From the NCBI RefSeq assembly GCF_009856625.1, contig NZ_CP047241.1:2418001-2482000 (forward strand): DNA of 64,000 nt, given 5' to 3'. The notes below the pieces were generated by a model, which was not told where the DNA came from, did not search any database, and saw nothing but the letters and a program-made list of their open reading frames with translations. The DNA comes from Aquitalea denitrificans. GTDB lineage: Bacteria; Pseudomonadota; Gammaproteobacteria; Burkholderiales; Chromobacteriaceae. Position 1 is the first letter of the stretch. Every line of letters starts with the position of its first letter. The position numbers and the translations under genes are program-made. Positions 60,855 through 64,000 of this stretch are shown one piece after another.

Positions 60855-62780
60855 TCAGTCATACCAGTTGCTGCGCGCCTGCTGCCGGGCACGCGACTGG
60901 GCCTGTGCGGCCAGGCGCACCGCCACATTGGCGGCACCGTATTGCTGGTAACCAGCGCGACGTTGCAGCAGTTCGAAGAAGAAGCGATCTTCAAACTGGG
61001 CGGTGTACACATGCAGCATTTCACCGCCTTGTGCATCGCGGTCGTACAGGATGTTGGCCGCGGCCAGGCTGGCGACAAATTCATCCGGCAGATCGAAGCG
61101 CGCCGCCAGGTCGTCGTAGTAATTACGCGGAATTTCCAGCAGGGGCACGCCGCTTTCGCGCGCTGCTGCCACGGCGGCAAAGATGTCGTCGGTGGCAAAG
61201 GCAATGTGCTGCACACCGGAACCGCGATAGGTGGAAACCGAACGGGCAATGGCGGTATTGCGGTTTTCCGAGATATTGAGCGGAATGCGGATGCTGCCAT
61301 CCGGGCTGTGCAACACCCGGCTTTTCACCAGTCCGTAGGGGTCGGGCAGCACATGTTCGTTTTCGGCCTTGAAGCCATACACGGCGCGGAAGAACAGCAT
61401 CCAGGCGTCCATGGTTTCCGCTGGCAGGCCCAGCGCGAAGTGGTCGATGCTGGTAAGCAGGCCTTGCTTGCCTGCGGCACCCGGCAGCATGTCGAAGTCG
61501 GACTGGTAAATGCTGCTGCCGTCAGCGCCGGGGTCCACCAGGTATTGCAGGCTGCCATCCGGCGCACGCACGGCGGGAATCTGCCGCTCGTTGGGGCCGA
61601 CGCGGCTTTCAAACGAGCGGGCGCGATACTGCTTGGCGCGTTGCAGCGCCTGGGCGCTGTCATTCACCCGGAAGGCGGACGCGCACAAGGACGGGCCATG
61701 TGCCACGAAGAAGGCGTTGGCGAAGGAGTCCGGCTCGGAGTTGAGAATCAGGTTGATGCCCCCCTGACGGTACAGGTTGACGCTTTTCGACTTGTGCTGC
61801 CCGGCATGGGCAAAGCCCAGTTTGCCGAACCAGCGCGCCAGGCGGCTGGCGGCGGCCTCGTCCACGGCGAATTCCAGAAACTCCACCCCGTCGTACTGCG
61901 GCTGCGGCGCCGGCACAAACAGCTGCGGCAGCACGGCGGCGGCACTGGGTTCCGCGCTGGCAGCCAGCTGGGCACGGGTGGTTTCTTCCAGATACAGCAA
62001 GCCACGGCGACCATCTGCCGCGGTGCCGCCAGTAGGTGCGGCACGGAAGCCGTCATTGAAGATTTCCAGACTCAGCGGGCCCTGATAGCCGCTTTGCAGG
62101 ATGGGGCCAAGGAAGGCCGGCAGGTCAAACTCGCCCTGACCGGGGAAGCAGCGGAAATGACGGCTCCACTCCAGCACGTCCATATTGAGAATGGGTGCAT
62201 CGGCCAGTTGCAGGAATACGATCTTGTCGCCCGGAATCTCCGGCAGGCGCGACAAATCATCCTTGAGTGACAGGGTGTGGAAGCTGTCCAGAATCACGCC
62301 CAGATTGGGATGGTCCACGGTTTTGACGATATCCCACACCTGACGGTAGGAATTGACATGCTGGCCCCAGGCCAGCGCCTCGTAACCCACCAGCACTTCA
62401 TGCCTTGCCGCCAGCTCGGCCAGCTGGTGCAGGTCGTCGGCAAGCACCGCGTTATCGCGGATCACATCCGGCTGCACATTGCTGCACACCAGGATGCGGT
62501 CGGTACCCAGCTCGTGCATCAGCTCGAACTTGCGTTCGGCCCGTTCCAGATTGTGTTGCAGACGGTCGCGGCGGCAGCCTTCGAAGTCACGGAAAGGCTG
62601 GAACAGCATGATCTGCAAGCCCAGCTCCTGACACAGGCGGCGCACATCCCGTGGCGAGCCATCAAAATACAGCAGGTCGTTTTCAAAGATTTCTACGCCC
62701 TGAAAGCCGGCAGCGGCAATCGCCTCCAGTTTCTCGGGTAGGGTTCCGCTCAGAGAAACGGTGGCAATACAGTGTTGCAT
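60855..62780 (-). CDS. quiC: 3-dehydroshikimate dehydratase fused to HPPD-like domain (QuiC1/QsuB type)
   Basis: This 641-residue protein has an N-terminal TIM barrel (about 1-285) and C-terminal tandem VOC/4-hydroxyphenylpyruvate-dioxygenase-like domains. The barrel keeps the four metal ligands known for Pseudomonas QuiC1: Glu in VGYEALAWG, Asp in GVILDSFHTL, Gln in VFLQLADAP and Glu in LSLEIFNDG. It converts 3-dehydroshikimate to protocatechuate. The second half has HFALGLPAETMDAW and IAFATDDIFAAV, with a final Glu in EDRFFFELLQR. I chose the ATG at 62780, GAGG nine bases upstream; two ATG codons further upstream are also possible. It is divergent from a quinate/shikimate dehydrogenase, which is a natural partner. 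Confidence 0.9.
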   Translation of the reverse strand: MQHCIATVSLSGTLPEKLEAIAAAGFQGVEIFENDLLYFDGSPRDVRRLCQELGLQIMLFQPFRDFEGCRRDRLQHNLERAERKFELMHELGTDRILVCSNVQPDVIRDNAVLADDLHQLAELAARHEVLVGYEALAWGQHVNSYRQVWDIVKTVDHPNLGVILDSFHTLSLKDDLSRLPEIPGDKIVFLQLADAPILNMDVLEWSRHFRCFPGQGEFDLPAFLGPILQSGYQGPLSLEIFNDGFRAAPTGGTAADGRRGLLYLEETTRAQLAASAEPSAAAVLPQLFVPAPQPQYDGVEFLEFAVDEAAASRLARWFGKLGFAHAGQHKSKSVNLYRQGGINLILNSEPDSFANAFFVAHGPSLCASAFRVNDSAQALQRAKQYRARSFESRVGPNERQIPAVRAPDGSLQYLVDPGADGSSIYQSDFDMLPGAAGKQGLLTSIDHFALGLPAETMDAWMLFFRAVYGFKAENEHVLPDPYGLVKSRVLHSPDGSIRIPLNISENRNTAIARSVSTYRGSGVQHIAFATDDIFAAVAAARESGVPLLEIPRNYYDDLAARFDLPDEFVASLAAANILYDRDAQGGEMLHVYTAQFEDRFFFELLQRRAGYQQYGAANVAVRLAAQAQSRARQQARSNWYD

Positions 62781-62871
62781 GGTGGTCATCCTCAATGGGG
62801 AAACTGGCGCTGGCGGCGCACCGCTCTGGGTCTGTGTGTAGTACTGGCGATGCTGCCGGTTTACTTATTTC

Positions 62872-62913
62872 GTACCAACAGGTACATTTCAATCTTAGCG
62901 TGAAAATTTTCAC
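62872..62913. promoter_or_regulatory. Two palindromes in the dehydratase/dehydrogenase divergent region
   Basis: GTACC-AACA-GGTAC (62872-62885) and the perfect 14-base palindrome GTGAAAATTTTCAC (62900-62913) lie between the divergent genes. Both are typical of dimeric repressor or activator operators (TetR, IclR or LysR class). They probably control both genes. The rest of 62781-63015 is gene-free. Confidence 0.5.
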
Positions 62914-63015
62914 TGCACCAGTGCGTTTCCCTGTTCCCGCCATCCCGCTCACGGCCTGTGCCGTGTGCGGGGTGCATGCCGCCCGCCGCGGCAATCAAGC
63001 AAAAAAGACCAACAC

Positions 63016-63879
63016 ATGCCTGCATCCACCTCCGCTGCCAGCACGCTGCTGCTGGGCCTGATCGGCCAAAGCATCCAGGGCTCGCGCTCGCCACAGCTGC
63101 ATGAAGAAGAAGCACGCCAGCTGGGCCTGCGCTGTCTGTATCAATTACACGACCTGCCGCAGGACACCAGCGCTGCCGAGCTGGACACGCTGCTGACCGC
63201 CATGCAGACCGTGGGCTATGCCGGCTGCAACATCACTCACCCGTTCAAGCAAACCGTGCTGGCCTGTCTGGACAGCCTGTCGGACGATGCCGCCGCCATT
63301 GGCGCGGTGAATACCGTGCAGTTGCGTGATGGCAAACGCATTGGCCACAACACCGACTGGTGGGGCTTTGCCCAGTCCTTCCAGCAGCAATGGCCGCAGG
63401 CCAGGCTGGACAAGGTGGTACAAGTGGGTGCCGGTGGTGCCGGTGCTGCCGTGGCCCACGCCATCCTGACCTTGGGTGCGCAAAGACTGGCACTGCACGA
63501 TGCCGACCCGGCGCGCGCCAGCACACTGGCACAGCGGCTGAACCAGCGCTTTGGCGCAGGGCGGGTGGTGGTAGCCGACGATGTGGCCGGAGAACTGGCC
63601 AGCGCCGACGGGCTGATCCAGGCCACGCCGATTGGCATGCAGGGCCACCCCGGCCTGCCGCTGCCGGTGGAATGGCTGCATCCGGCGCTATGGGTGGCGG
63701 ATGTAATTTATTTCCCACGCGAAACCGCACTGCTTCAGGCCGCAAATGCGCTGAGCTGCGCTACCATGAATGGCGGTGGCATGGTGGTGTATCAGGCTGC
63801 AGGCGCATTCCGCCTGTTCAGCGGCCTGACCCCGGATGCCCAGCGCATGGTCCGGCACTTTGCCAGCCTCAGCGACTGA
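63016..63879 (+). CDS. Quinate/shikimate dehydrogenase (QsuD/QuiB-like AroE family)
   Basis: This 287-residue NAD(P)-dependent dehydrogenase opens LLLGLIGQSIQGSRSPQLHE, with the SxS substrate loop. It has the catalytic Lys in NITHPFKQTV and Asp in GHNTDWWGF, and the nucleotide site VVQVGAGGAGAAVAHAIL. The IGxxIxxSRxPxxHExE pattern and ATMNGGGMVVYQAAGAFRLF tail fit the catabolic quinate/shikimate dehydrogenases (Corynebacterium QsuD, often NAD-dependent) rather than biosynthetic AroE. It would oxidise shikimate to 3-dehydroshikimate, or quinate to 3-dehydroquinate, for the divergent dehydratase. The ribosome site is weak (AAAGA), so the start is likely but not certain. Confidence 0.88.
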   Translation: MPASTSAASTLLLGLIGQSIQGSRSPQLHEEEARQLGLRCLYQLHDLPQDTSAAELDTLLTAMQTVGYAGCNITHPFKQTVLACLDSLSDDAAAIGAVNTVQLRDGKRIGHNTDWWGFAQSFQQQWPQARLDKVVQVGAGGAGAAVAHAILTLGAQRLALHDADPARASTLAQRLNQRFGAGRVVVADDVAGELASADGLIQATPIGMQGHPGLPLPVEWLHPALWVADVIYFPRETALLQAANALSCATMNGGGMVVYQAAGAFRLFSGLTPDAQRMVRHFASLSD

Positions 63880-63941
63880 AACTGACAGATTGAACCGGCA
63901 AGCTCTTGTTGAACCCGCAGCCCTTACCAGACAGGTTCCCC

Positions 63942-64000
63942 ATGTCCGACACCCTTCCCTTTAGCAGCCGGCCCAACCCCATGGGCACGGACGGCATCGA
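63942..64000 (+). CDS. Start of a probable 4-hydroxyphenylpyruvate dioxygenase (partial)
   Basis: The last bases encode MSDTLPFSSRPNPMGTDGIE and run off the window. The NPMGTDG segment is the usual N-terminus of 4-hydroxyphenylpyruvate dioxygenase. Assignment rests on 20 residues only. Confidence 0.45.
   Translation, partial: MSDTLPFSSRPNPMGTDGI

Noticed and set aside
1..64000. CRISPR array, insertion sequences or phage structural genes
   Set aside because: No regularly spaced repeats, no transposase or integrase and no phage morphogenesis genes were seen; the vgrG belongs to a type VI secretion cassette.

Overview
The window looks like the chromosome of a GC-rich betaproteobacterium, most likely Neisseriales, family Chromobacteriaceae (an Aquitalea, Chromobacterium or Vogesella relative). 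The grounds are two Neisseria-type porins, a class I PHA synthase, very dense c-di-GMP signalling and the overall codon use. The genus is inference; no ribosomal RNA is present to test it.

Layout. (1) 1-6.7 kb: a minus-strand operon (MsnO8-type LLM enzyme, NtaA/SnaA/DszA-type flavin monooxygenase, M20 amidohydrolase, GNAT acetyltransferase running off the left edge). Its gene set matches the Bacillus yxe/ytm operons that salvage sulfur from S-modified cysteines. A porin and three small genes (DUF3088, two VOC proteins) are divergent from it. (2) 6.8-13.5 kb: a signalling block with a MHYT-PAS hybrid kinase, an overlapping HD-GYP response regulator and a membrane GGDEF-EAL protein. (3) 13.8-17.9 kb: LysR regulator divergent from malic enzyme maeB, then a His/Lys-rich exported protein. 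(4) 17.97-20.9 kb: tRNA-Thr(TGT) followed by an AT-richer accessory patch with a convergent sce7726/sce7725 pair and a membrane-anchored Ltp-repeat protein, a plausible phage-defence islet. (5) 21.3-27.6 kb: a second hybrid-kinase (MASE4) plus HD-GYP pair, then PHA synthase. (6) 27.7-36.5 kb: small exported or membrane proteins, a periplasmic binding protein, a lone B12-type radical SAM enzyme, a decayed outer-membrane barrel gene, and a Fur-boxed TonB receptor with a PepSY membrane protein. (7) 37.4-40.4 kb: 1-Cys peroxiredoxin, TauD-type dioxygenase, AEC transporter. (8) 40.4-64 kb: a catabolic region with LysR and TetR regulators, DHA2 and aromatic-acid MFS transporters, a porin, then a plus-strand operon (TIM-barrel protein, two KstD/fumarate-reductase-type flavoproteins around an AroE-like dehydrogenase, NIPSNAP protein), a 3-dehydroshikimate dehydratase, a quinate/shikimate dehydrogenase and the first codons of a probable 4-hydroxyphenylpyruvate dioxygenase.

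The main discovery is a type VI secretion cassette (vgrG, PLD-type lipase effector tle5, two tandem immunity lipoproteins) sitting inside the catabolic region. It is bracketed by a 123-bp direct duplication of the 3' end of the NIPSNAP gene, which looks like a scar of cassette acquisition. The catabolic operon itself appears to be an undescribed route that feeds oxidised cyclic acids toward 3-dehydroshikimate and protocatechuate-type aromatics. The sce7726/sce7725/Ltp patch is the second candidate for an undescribed system.
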